From contig NZ_KQ040794.1 of NCBI RefSeq assembly GCF_000971965.1, positions 193,150 to 257,149 on the forward strand: a stretch of DNA of 64,000 nucleotides. The letters run 5' to 3'. Made by a program: the position numbers and the translations under genes. The notes beneath the pieces were generated by a model, which was not told the origin of the DNA, made no database searches, and was given only the letters and a program-made list of their open reading frames with translations. Position 1 is the stretch's first letter. Each line of letters opens with the position of its first letter. Source of the DNA: Paenibacillus wulumuqiensis. GTDB taxonomy: Bacteria > Bacillota > Bacilli > Paenibacillales > Paenibacillaceae. Shown piece by piece: positions 45,125 to 52,758 of the stretch.

Positions 45125-45203
45125 TTTATTGATTTTTAGTCCACTATTAATCGACGCTCTTAATGCAAGTGCTAACGTGTTAGGACATGGTACTGGCGGC
45201 TGA
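45078..45203 (+). CDS. Secreted signalling pre-peptide (AloP/Phr-like), 41 aa
   Basis: A TTG at 45078 opens a 41-codon frame ending at TGA 45201, in the +1 frame relative to receptor 1 and overlapping its 3' end by 47 nt. AGAGAGGTG at 45062-45070 lies 7 nt upstream, a strong site, and an in-frame stop just before the TTG fixes the start. The product has a KKR-type charged start, a hydrophobic core (about residues 5-26), a cleavage region DALNASA and the tail NVLGHGTGG. Cleavage after NASA would release a 9-mer; the C-terminal ten residues would be ANVLGHGTGG. A terminator begins 4 nt after the stop. Size, position and signal peptide match the peptides of AimR/AloR/Phr systems. Confidence 0.75.
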   Translation: MKKRILASILIPQVISLLIFSPLLIDALNASANVLGHGTGG

Positions 45204-45206
45204 TCC

Positions 45207-45241
45207 AAAAAGCATCAAAACTTAGGTTTTGATGCTTTTTT
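45207..45241 (+). terminator. Terminator of the receptor 1-peptide unit
   Basis: AAAAAGCATCAAAAC (45207-45221) pairs perfectly with GTTTTGATGCTTTTT (45226-45240) around TTAG. Confidence 0.93.
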
Positions 45242-45290
45242 ATTTTATTAATTAAAATAATAATTTTTAGAAATTTGGAGAGTAGGCATT

Positions 45291-46643
45291 ATGAAGAAAA
45301 AGTTTTTTCACACTATTATTGTCGAAGAACTAACAAAAAAAACGATTAATCATAATAAACTAAGCCAAATTACAGGTATCAATCGTGGAACGTTGAGTTC
45401 TGTACTAAACAGTAATTCTGCCAAACTGCCTTCTATTGATCATCTGGATAAAATCACTCAAGCATTAGGCTATCGAGAAGGTTGGTTTTACGATCATTAC
45501 ATTGAAGAGTACTTTCAAGGACACACACACCATTGGAAGAAACTAAAACCCTTATTATATAGATGCATCGAATTAAACTTCTCTGAAAAAATCGAAAAAA
45601 TACTAAATTGGCTTACAGAAGACGATTCTCAAATATCTCAAATATTTAATTTGGCCGAACAATGGTACGCAGAAGGAGAGCGTCACGCTTTGCTATTGTT
45701 TTATGAAACGGTAATTAAAAATGAGAAAAATCGTCATAGTGAGCGAACTATACTCAGTCATTATCGTGTTTTTTTACTGAATTCTGCAGGTACTGATTTT
45801 GAAAGTAAACTTCGTGCCGCTATTAAATTTGAGCCTTTTTACGATGAACTTGATCTAAATTACAGATTGGATGCGCTTTTCAAGCTGATCAACATCTATT
45901 TTATTCACCGTGACTGGCAGAAGATGTACAAATATTGTGCCGAGATGCGGGTACTTGCTACTAAAGCTTATGAGCAGCGTCTTCATATGCAGCAAAAGAA
46001 AAATGGAGATCGGATTTTTATAACCGAGCGTCACTTGGTCGTATATTATGCACATAGTTTTCTGATGGAAGGATTAATAGCGGACGAACAAGGGGATTAT
46101 GCTAAATCATTAAGCTATATTAAACACTACAATAATCTGGATTGGTTTGAAGGATTGGATGAGACCGGAAGAAAAGAAGTAGAAAAGATTCATAATATAG
46201 CTATAGCAAACGAATTAAGTTTGCATCTTCTAATGGGTAATACATCCAAGCTTTCGGAATATTTGCAATTTCTCGAACAGCACCCTCCGGAAATATTGCC
46301 AGGTATGGTTACTGTCCTGCAGGCAGCCAATAAACATGATTTTTCTCTTGATCATATCTATCCAAAGTTGTTACAACATCTCGAATACATTGAGAGCGCT
46401 ACTCATCTGAAAAATAATTATTACGACAACGCGAATACAATGGATATGCTGGAAAAGTTATACCGTCAACTCGCAGTATATCATTTTCGTCAGGCCAACT
46501 ACTCTGAAGGCATTGAGTACATGTCCAAATGTCTCGCTATTGCCAATCAGATCAACAAAAAAAGTGAATTCACTGAATACCCGGAACTGCTCAAAGTTTT
46601 AAAAGAATGGTCCCTGCTCATGCAACGCCATAAAGAAAGCTGA
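45291..46643 (+). CDS. HTH-TPR peptide receptor (AimR/AloR-like), receptor 2
   Basis: The 450-aa paralogue of receptor 1 has the same plan: HTH (LSQITGINRGTLSSVLNSNS, about 24-43) and TPR-like helices. Shared landmarks include ITERHLVVYY, NNLDWFEGLDETGRKEVEK, LSLHLLMGNTSKLSEYL and EILPGMVTVLQAANKHDF. TTGGAGAG lies about 9 nt before the ATG. The terminator starts inside its own stop region, leaving no room for a peptide gene like the one behind receptor 1. It may be an orphan receptor, respond to the neighbouring peptide, or have lost its partner. GC rises from about 45880, the opposite of receptor 1. Confidence 0.78.
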   Translation: MKKKFFHTIIVEELTKKTINHNKLSQITGINRGTLSSVLNSNSAKLPSIDHLDKITQALGYREGWFYDHYIEEYFQGHTHHWKKLKPLLYRCIELNFSEKIEKILNWLTEDDSQISQIFNLAEQWYAEGERHALLLFYETVIKNEKNRHSERTILSHYRVFLLNSAGTDFESKLRAAIKFEPFYDELDLNYRLDALFKLINIYFIHRDWQKMYKYCAEMRVLATKAYEQRLHMQQKKNGDRIFITERHLVVYYAHSFLMEGLIADEQGDYAKSLSYIKHYNNLDWFEGLDETGRKEVEKIHNIAIANELSLHLLMGNTSKLSEYLQFLEQHPPEILPGMVTVLQAANKHDFSLDHIYPKLLQHLEYIESATHLKNNYYDNANTMDMLEKLYRQLAVYHFRQANYSEGIEYMSKCLAIANQINKKSEFTEYPELLKVLKEWSLLMQRHKES

Positions 46644-46674
46644 CCCGGTCACCTGAATCGGGCAGCTTTTTTAA
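46640..46674 (+). terminator. Terminator of receptor 2
   Basis: GCTG-A-CCCG pairs with CGGG-CAGC and is followed by six T residues. It starts at the stop codon. Confidence 0.85.
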
Positions 46675-47112
46675 TATCCTCTTTTATCTGTAAAATAATC
46701 TACATAAATAACAACCTGGCATATGGATATGCCAACTTCCTCACAAAATGGAAGATATCCGTGACCGGGTACGTGAACAATTCGACAAACTGAAACAAAG
46801 GTTCTAATGAACATAGCTGATATTAGCGAAAATTGTCATATTATGTTTGAAATATATAAAATTTAGTCGAGATAAAACCGATAACTAAATAAATAGCTGA
46901 TGACACTGTCATTCTGCATACGACATAAGTTTGATAAATCGTTTGCAGCATGACAGTTTTTATTTTAGAAAAAGAATACTTGTTAAGCTTTGATTGGTAT
47001 CCTTGTCCAAGTTATATACTCCACTAACTTAGTTATTTTATGATTGAATGCAATTCAGAATGCATCGATGTATGGAACTTTAGGCGATACTCTGTGATGA
47101 GAGGAAGATACG
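46675..47112. other. Intergenic region with possible gene remnants
   Basis: It contains the palindrome GGCATAT/ATATGCC (46718-46733), a 19-codon frame at 46748-46807 (MEDIRDRVREQFDKLKQRF) that looks like the amphipathic end of a lost gene, and a hairpin ACTGTCAT (46905-46912)/ATGACAGT (46950-46957) with a T-rich tail that could be its old terminator. The FIST promoter should lie in the last 150 nt. Confidence 0.4.
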
Positions 47113-48144
47113 ATGAAATCACTATATTTTAAAACAACCGGACAGGCCAAAGAATACATTCATTCCAATCCCGATAAAGGGATCGTGTTATTCACAACAG
47201 TGGAAAATGTCAAAGAACTGAGCGCTTTCGCCACAGAACATGTGGTACTCTGCTCCACCGCCGGCGAATATACTTCCGAAGGATTCAAAGAAGGTGTTAT
47301 CAGCGGATTCGCCTACCAGCGCGATCTGGTAGAACTGATCGAGATCAAGTCACCAGCGATTCTCAGCATCGACGAACTCCAATCCGGGTACAACAAAGTG
47401 CGCCACAATCCCAATGCATTCATGTTCATTCTGTATGATGGACTGTCCGGTCAGGAAGAGAGTGTCATGACGACACTGTTCTTTATGGATGAGAAGTTCA
47501 AGGTCATCGGCGGCAGCTCCGGCGACTATGTGAAATTCAAGGAAACTGCTGTCTATATCGGCAACCAAAAAGTAAACGGTGTAGCGCTGTACTTTAACTG
47601 GCCGAGACGAACCCAGCTGCTCAAGGAAAACCTCTACTACACGACAGGTGAGCGTCTGCTCGTAACTGATGCGGAGCCTCTGAACCGGCTCGTACGCACA
47701 TTTAACAATCGTCCGGCTTCTACGGAATATGCCAGTGTGCTCGGTATCCCGGAGAATCAGCTGGAAAAGGCATTTATGAACAATCCGCTGGGCAAAGTGA
47801 TCAAGGACAGCACATATATTACCTCACCGATGAAAGTAAACCCGGACAAGTCGATCACCTTCTACTCCCAGATTGCACCCAATACGTATGTAGATGTGCT
47901 GCAGCCGCTGGATGTACATCAGTGCTTCCAGGAAACGCTGAATGCGATAAAGTTTAAGCCATCTTTTATCTTGTCTATTCATTGTATTCTACGCAGCCTG
48001 AAGTTCAAAAGCGAAAACACATGGAAAAGTCTGGATGACAAATTGTTAAGCGTCAGCCGCAATCAGGCGGGCTTTATCAGCTATGGCGAACAGATCCACA
48101 ACAAGCATTTTAACCAGACGATGGTACTTCTGGCGTTTGAATAG
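47113..48144 (+). CDS. FIST-domain sensor protein
   Basis: The 343-aa soluble protein has the FIST_N and FIST_C layout: [26 protein letters not shown] near the N-terminus, [21 protein letters not shown], then [21 protein letters not shown] and [10 protein letters not shown], and a C-terminal half with [22 protein letters not shown] and [18 protein letters not shown] domains are predicted sensors of small ligands such as amino acids. It is followed after 11 nt by a soluble chemoreceptor gene with its own AGGAGG, so ligand sensing and signalling are split into two polypeptides. GAGGAAG precedes the ATG. Confidence 0.85.
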   Translation: MKSLYFKTTGQAKEYIHSNPDKGIVLFTTVENVKELSAFATEHVVLCSTAGEYTSEGFKEGVISGFAYQRDLVELIEIKSPAILSIDELQSGYNKVRHNPNAFMFILYDGLSGQEESVMTTLFFMDEKFKVIGGSSGDYVKFKETAVYIGNQKVNGVALYFNWPRRTQLLKENLYYTTGERLLVTDAEPLNRLVRTFNNRPASTEYASVLGIPENQLEKAFMNNPLGKVIKDSTYITSPMKVNPDKSITFYSQIAPNTYVDVLQPLDVHQCFQETLNAIKFKPSFILSIHCILRSLKFKSENTWKSLDDKLLSVSRNQAGFISYGEQIHNKHFNQTMVLLAFE

Positions 48145-48155
48145 GAGGAATAAAG

Positions 48156-49106
48156 ATGCTGAAAAGCGTATTTAAAATAAGAAAATCGAATGCTGTTGAA
48201 CTCACACCACCAATCCTGCAGGTACAGGTCGAGAAACCATTTTCGGCGCTGCCTTATGTATATATGTTAACTAATGAAATCGAGAAAAACATCCAGCTGG
48301 TGCTGGCCGAAGAGCGCAATATTACCTACGGATTCAAGCAGGCTGCAATTTCCCTGAACGAAACAACTACAGAAATCAAAAGCATCGAAAATGTGCTGCA
48401 TGATCTGGACAAAGAGACCGAGACGATTATTAATGAAGTAGCCTCCAGTATCGCAGTCTCGCAGGATACGATCGTCGATACGCAGAATCTGGTCAATCAG
48501 TCTGCCGGCAATATGAACGAAGTCTCCAGCGTTTTCGAGAATATGGTTGCCGTATTCAATGCGATCGAAGTGAAATACAAAGAGATCAACCAGTTCGCCA
48601 GCACCATCACCAGTATTGCGACCCAGACCAATCTGCTGTCGCTGAATGCCTCGATCGAAGCTGCACGGGCCGGAGAAGCAGGTAAAGGATTTGCCGTGGT
48701 GGCCAGTGAAATCAAGTCCCTGTCCGATACGACCAAAAAAAGCGCTACCGATATTCTGGATCTGCTTGGAGATATGAACAATATCCTCGAATCGATCCGT
48801 CTGGAATCCAACAAAGGAAAAGACATCGTGAAAGTAGCCAGTGATACGATGCAGCGTTCGGCCGAGAGCTTTGAGAGTGTGATGACTGCCGAAGCGGAAG
48901 TAAACCGTCAGCTGCAGGCTGTAAAGTCTTCGCAGCTCAAAAGCATCAACGACATCGCCAGAAACATTTCCAATATCGCGGATCTGTCCGGCAAGCAAAA
49001 TCAGAATATTGATGAACTGATCTATAATGGAGACAAGAAATCCGAGCATTATCTATATATTCTCAATCATATGAACCAGATCAAGATGCTGCAGCAGCAG
49101 AAATAG
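48156..49106 (+). CDS. Soluble methyl-accepting chemotaxis protein
   Basis: The 316-aa chemoreceptor has no transmembrane helix and no HAMP domain. Residues about 55-300 are coiled coil with the conserved hairpin tip [48 protein letters not shown] (broken here only for description), the site that contacts CheW and CheA. It probably relays the state of the FIST protein encoded just upstream to the CheA kinase in the cytoplasm. GGAGGA precedes the ATG at 48156. A terminator follows. Confidence 0.85.
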   Translation: MLKSVFKIRKSNAVELTPPILQVQVEKPFSALPYVYMLTNEIEKNIQLVLAEERNITYGFKQAAISLNETTTEIKSIENVLHDLDKETETIINEVASSIAVSQDTIVDTQNLVNQSAGNMNEVSSVFENMVAVFNAIEVKYKEINQFASTITSIATQTNLLSLNASIEAARAGEAGKGFAVVASEIKSLSDTTKKSATDILDLLGDMNNILESIRLESNKGKDIVKVASDTMQRSAESFESVMTAEAEVNRQLQAVKSSQLKSINDIARNISNIADLSGKQNQNIDELIYNGDKKSEHYLYILNHMNQIKMLQQQK

Positions 49107-49121
49107 CAGAACAATAGCAAA

Positions 49122-49162
49122 GCAAAGACGCCGATCCTTGTGCAGGATGGGCGTCTTTGTGC
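49122..49162. terminator. Bidirectional terminator
   Basis: CAAAGACGCC pairs with GGCGTCTTTG around an inner ATCCT/AGGAT stem; it separates the chemoreceptor (+) from the MgtC remnant (-). Confidence 0.75.
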
Positions 49163-49166
49163 TGGC

Positions 49167-49560
49167 TTATTCCAGATTGATCCGGCGTACGTCCGGCAGT
49201 GATTGCAGGATCAGCATCACGTCCGAAGTACGCATCGACGCAGGAAACTTGATCTCCATCTTCAATTGGATTTCCGACTGGATATGGGTATCGGGAATAT
49301 CCGAATTGCTCTGGGTCGGTGCGTTGGTCTCGGAATACAGCTTGACGATATAGATCTCATTGTCCTCCAGCGTCTTCAGCAGATTCTCGACCGGATCGGT
49401 ATGATTGACCAGACTGACAGACAGCGTATATGATTTGGCACCGAGTACAGGCGCACTGCGGCCGTGCATGGCGAACTGCACAATCAGTATGAGCGCAGTA
49501 ACTCCGATACCGACCGCATACGCCAGCGACAACAACCCGCAAAATATACTCCAGTGTCAT
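49167..49560 (-). pseudogene. Decayed MgtC/SapB-family membrane protein
   Basis: The ATG at 49560 starts MTLEYILRVVVAGVCG, the usual first helix of MgtC proteins. This frame then fails, and a second frame continues with the last membrane helix (AVGIGVTALILIVQFAMHG). A cytoplasmic ACT-like domain (KSYTLSVSLVNHTDPVENLLKTL to LPDVRRINLE) follows. The middle membrane helices are missing and the two parts are out of frame, so an internal deletion has removed several hundred bases. AGGAGG at 49578-49583 may be the original ribosome binding site. A shorter product from the second frame is possible but unlikely to work. Confidence 0.55.
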
Positions 49561-49799
49561 CAATGTCAATGTTAACAACCTCCTGACCGTTCATTTGGGA
49601 ATTGTGCATATTATTCATGGAGAACATTATCATGTATATACCCACAGAATGTTTGAATAGGCGGATTTTAGTCTATGAAAGGTGTGAAATGAATTTGCTG
49701 AATGTTCACAATTTCTTCCTCTATTGTTATTTATCAAATAGTCAAATGGGGCGAATTATGATAAATTAATTAAACCAACCATTTTTATCGGAAAAAGAG

Positions 49800-49828
49800 T
49801 TGACGGATAATGTCAGACGGTGTACTAT
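49800..49828 (+). promoter_or_regulatory. Sigma-A promoter of the cystine transporter
   Basis: TTGACG (49800-49805), 17-bp spacer, TACTAT (49823-49828) preceded by TG. Confidence 0.6.
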
Positions 49829-49878
49829 ACAATTTGCAGTTCGTTATTTTTTGAGACCAGGTGAGGAAATACTAACGT

Positions 49879-49926
49879 ATGAATTGCGGAAGTTTCAACA
49901 AACAGCGACCGAAGGGCTTATCGTAG
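49879..49926 (+). CDS. Possible 15-aa leader peptide with an early Cys codon
   Basis: ATG 49879 to TAG 49924 encodes MNCGSFNKQRPKGLS. AGGTGAGG lies about 12 nt upstream. It precedes a cystine-type transporter gene, so a sulphur-responsive leader is conceivable, but only one Cys codon is present. Confidence 0.25.
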   Translation: MNCGSFNKQRPKGLS

Positions 49927-49977
49927 AGCCGAATGTATAGATATTCATAACATTCATATTTGAGGGGAGTCTTACAA

Positions 49978-50829
49978 ATGAAAAAATGGGGTTCTTTAAC
50001 TCTGATGCTGATCCTGACCATGCTGGTAATTGCAGCATGCGGTAACAGCTCGAATACAGCGACAACAGGCAGTGGAACAGATCAATCGGTTGCAACGACC
50101 GAGAGCGCGCCAGCTTCCTCCGGTGCAGCTACTCTGGAATCGGTCAAAGCCAGTGGTAAACTGCGCATCGGTACAGAAGGCACGTACGCGCCGTTTACTT
50201 TCCACGATGAGAGCGGCAAGCTCACTGGATTCGATGTGGATATTGCGACCGAAATCAGCAAACGCCTGGGCGTAGAGCCTGAATTCATTGAGACCAAATG
50301 GGATAGCATGATTGGTGGTCTTGATTCCAAGCGTTTTGATGCTGTATTTAATCAGGTAGGCATAACGCCTGAACGCCAAGAGAAATACCTGTTCTCCGAT
50401 CCTTACATCGCTTCAAAAGCAGTACTGATTGTGCCTGAAAGCAATACGGATATTACATCTTTTGCTGATTTGAAAGGCAAAAAGTCTGCTCAATCCCTTA
50501 CAAGTAACCTTGGTAAAATTGCAAAAAGCAATGGTGCCGAGCTGGTATCTGTTGATGGATTCAACCAGGCTATCGGGCTGTTAACTTCTGGACGTGCAGA
50601 TGCAACAGTGAATGATAATCTTTCTTACCTTGACTTGAAAAAGCAGCAGCCCAACCTTCCACTTAAAGTGGTAGCTGAAGAGGCAAATGCTTCTCAAAGT
50701 GGAGCGATGTTCAACAAAGGCAGTGAAGACCTCGTGGAAGCTGCCAATAAAGCGCTCAAAGAGATGAAGGATGATGGAACTTATCTCAAGATTTCCGAGA
50801 AGTACTTTGGAGAAGATGTCTCGAAATAA
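49978..50829 (+). CDS. tcyA: ABC transporter substrate-binding lipoprotein, cystine/polar amino acid type
   Basis: The 283-aa protein has a lipoprotein signal peptide with lipobox VIAAC (lipid-modified C21), a Ser/Thr linker and a periplasmic-binding-protein type 2 domain. Landmarks are TYAPFTFHDESGKLTGFDVDIA, the VGITPERQEKYLFSDPY stretch and KKSAQSLTSNLGKIAKSNGAE, close to what I recall of TcyA from Bacillus. It captures L-cystine or a similar amino acid at the membrane surface. The ATG at 49978 has GGGGAG 8 nt upstream; an upstream in-frame ATG at 49960 is less suitable. Codon use turns AT-richer from about 50400. Confidence 0.8.
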   Translation: MKKWGSLTLMLILTMLVIAACGNSSNTATTGSGTDQSVATTESAPASSGAATLESVKASGKLRIGTEGTYAPFTFHDESGKLTGFDVDIATEISKRLGVEPEFIETKWDSMIGGLDSKRFDAVFNQVGITPERQEKYLFSDPYIASKAVLIVPESNTDITSFADLKGKKSAQSLTSNLGKIAKSNGAELVSVDGFNQAIGLLTSGRADATVNDNLSYLDLKKQQPNLPLKVVAEEANASQSGAMFNKGSEDLVEAANKALKEMKDDGTYLKISEKYFGEDVSK

Positions 50830-50896
50830 CATAAATTAAACAGGTTGATGTTGGGTGGTTTTCAAATCTATGCATCAACCAGTTATATCTGCAAAC

Positions 50897-50940
50897 CAAT
50901 ATCTTGATGACCTAAACGGCATCAAGATATTGTGTTTTAT
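50897..50940 (+). terminator. Intercistronic hairpin between binding protein and permease genes
   Basis: CAATATCTTGATG (50897-50909) pairs perfectly with CATCAAGATATTG (50920-50932), followed by a T-rich tail. A partial terminator here would give excess binding protein over permease, as is common in ABC operons. Confidence 0.65.
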
Positions 50941-50993
50941 TTTATGAAAATAATCATGAATTTTGAATGTTATTCTGAAAACGGAGGTCAGTC

Positions 50994-51668
50994 ATGACAG
51001 ATCGTCAAATACAAATTCTTATTGATTCTTTTTGGCCGATGCTGGAAGCAGGCATTAGATTTACACTGCCACTAGCAATTTTTTCATTTCTGCTAGGTTT
51101 GATTTTGGCTGTTCTGACGGCATTGGCGCGTCTTTCTTCATTTAGCCTACTGCGTCAAATCGCTCGATTTTATGTATGGATTATTAGAGGAACGCCATTG
51201 CTTGTACAATTGGCTATTATTTTCTATGGATTACCGATGATTAGCGGAAGTCTTGAATTCGATCCCTTTACAGCAGCATTGATCGGTTTTTCACTTAGCG
51301 TAGGGGCATATGGCTCTGAAATCGTAAGAGCGGCTATCGAATCCATTGCCAAGGGGCAGTGGGAGGCTGCTTATGCTATCGGTATGACTCGTTCCGAAGC
51401 TTTACGTCGTATTATTTTGCCACAGGCGGCTAGAGTATCGGTTCCGCCACTGGCAAACTCGTTTATCAGCCTGGTCAAAGATACTTCTCTTGCCGGTGCG
51501 GTTACCTATGTTGAGCTGTATCGTACTTCCGAGCAGATCGTTGCTACCACTTATGAATATTTGCTCGTATACAGTGAAGCAGCAGTAATTTACCTGATTT
51601 TTACTACAATCCTGTCTGCCCTGCAAAATCGACTGGAAAAACGATTGCGGCGCTCTTCAGCGAATTAG
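50994..51668 (+). CDS. tcyB: Amino acid ABC transporter permease
   Basis: The 224-aa His/Glu/Gln/Arg/opine-type permease has five predicted membrane helices. It carries the EAA loop that contacts the ATPase: EIVRAAIESIAKGQWEAAYAIGMTRSEALRRIILPQAARV. WIIRGTPLLVQLAIIFYGLP is also family-typical. GGAGG precedes the ATG. It lies between the binding-protein and ATPase genes. Its DNA is clearly lower in GC than the flanking regions. Confidence 0.85.
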   Translation: MTDRQIQILIDSFWPMLEAGIRFTLPLAIFSFLLGLILAVLTALARLSSFSLLRQIARFYVWIIRGTPLLVQLAIIFYGLPMISGSLEFDPFTAALIGFSLSVGAYGSEIVRAAIESIAKGQWEAAYAIGMTRSEALRRIILPQAARVSVPPLANSFISLVKDTSLAGAVTYVELYRTSEQIVATTYEYLLVYSEAAVIYLIFTTILSALQNRLEKRLRRSSAN

Positions 51669-51739
51669 ACAGCTTGTAGGTTATAGGACATTTGATTGCA
51701 AAAGAAGCAAAGTATGATGCAACATAGGGAGGAAATCCA

Positions 51740-52495
51740 ATGATGCTGGAAATTCGTAATCTGCACAAAGCGTTTGGTTCGCTTGAAGTGCTTAAAGGAA
51801 TAGATGTAGACCTGGAAAAGGGAAAAGTTCTTGTAATCATCGGACCTTCCGGTTCGGGTAAAACAACGCTGCTGCGTTGTATTAACCTGCTGGAGATGCC
51901 GGACCAGGGAACTATGAAGCTGAGTGATCGTGCGTTAAATTTTCAACCTGGACGTAAAATTCCAAGCCGTGAAGTGACCGAGCTGCGCAAGCGCACTGGC
52001 ATGGTATTCCAGTCGTACAATCTGTTCCCGCACAAAACGGTCATCGAGAATATCATGGAAGGCCCAGTCGTCGTTCAGAAAAAGAACAAAGAACAGGCGC
52101 GCAAAACCGCTCAGGGACTGCTGGACAAAGTGGGACTCGGTGATCGTGGCGATTACTATCCTCACCAGCTGTCCGGTGGACAGCAGCAGCGCGTCGGCAT
52201 TGCGCGCGCGATGGCGATGGAGCCGGATGTACTGCTGTTCGATGAACCGACCTCTGCGCTTGATCCCGAATTGGTCGGGGAAGTGCTGGGTGTAATCAAG
52301 CAGCTGGCCCTGGAAGGCCGTACGATGGTCATTGTTACCCATGAGATGAAGTTCGCTGCAGACGTAGCGGATCATGTCATTCTGATGGATGGCGGACACA
52401 TTATCGAGCAGGGACCGCCGGATCAGGTGATCAACCATCCGCAAAGCGCACGTGCGCAGCAATTTATGAGCCGGATCAGCGGAGAAAATATCTGA
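51740..52495 (+). CDS. tcyC: Amino acid ABC transporter ATP-binding protein
   Basis: The 251-aa ATPase shows Walker A GPSGSGKTTLLR (about residues 35-46), the Q-loop VFQSYNLFPHKTV, signature LSGGQQQRVGIARAMA, Walker B VLLFDEPTSALDPELV and the H-loop VTHEM. It drives amino acid uptake with the permease above. GGGAGGA sets the ATG at 51740. The gene starts with low GC and becomes GC-rich from about 51960. A terminator follows. Confidence 0.87.
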   Translation: MMLEIRNLHKAFGSLEVLKGIDVDLEKGKVLVIIGPSGSGKTTLLRCINLLEMPDQGTMKLSDRALNFQPGRKIPSREVTELRKRTGMVFQSYNLFPHKTVIENIMEGPVVVQKKNKEQARKTAQGLLDKVGLGDRGDYYPHQLSGGQQQRVGIARAMAMEPDVLLFDEPTSALDPELVGEVLGVIKQLALEGRTMVIVTHEMKFAADVADHVILMDGGHIIEQGPPDQVINHPQSARAQQFMSRISGENI

Positions 52496-52597
52496 TCGGA
52501 AATGGGCTGCAGTAACTGCCCGGCAGGAGCAGTTCCCTGGCGGAGCAGCTGGATGCGGAATGCAATAAAATTATCGTAGTCTTATGGATCGAATAGG

Positions 52598-52645
52598 GCA
52601 AACCTTACAAACAAGCAGCAAGTTGTTTGCAGGGTTTGCTTTTTG
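52598..52645 (+). terminator. Terminator of the cystine transporter operon
   Basis: GCAAACC (52598-52604) pairs with GGTTTGC (52633-52639), with an inner CAAACAA/TTGTTTG stem, followed by five T residues. Confidence 0.85.
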
Positions 52646-52758
52646 TTATGCTAACATCCAAATTTGGGTAATTATTGCCCAGGTGCTGGATTAATAGACA
52701 GGAATTCGATAATATAACTGTTGAGCACTTCACTTCAATTCTAGGAGGAATGGGATTC

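Larger units (their letters stand above)
49584..49977. other. Intergenic region and leader of the cystine transporter
   Basis: It is AT-rich. It holds the tcyA promoter (49800-49828) and a leader of about 140 nt with a possible 15-codon frame at 49879-49926. Nothing else is recognised. Confidence 0.5.

Noticed and set aside
46748-46865. Short frames as a peptide gene for receptor 2
   Set aside because: They lie behind the receptor's terminator, lack a signal peptide and a ribosome binding site.
49800-49977. T-box or SAM riboswitch before the cystine transporter
   Set aside because: No T-box sequence, no leader terminator hairpin and no S-box core could be found in the leader.
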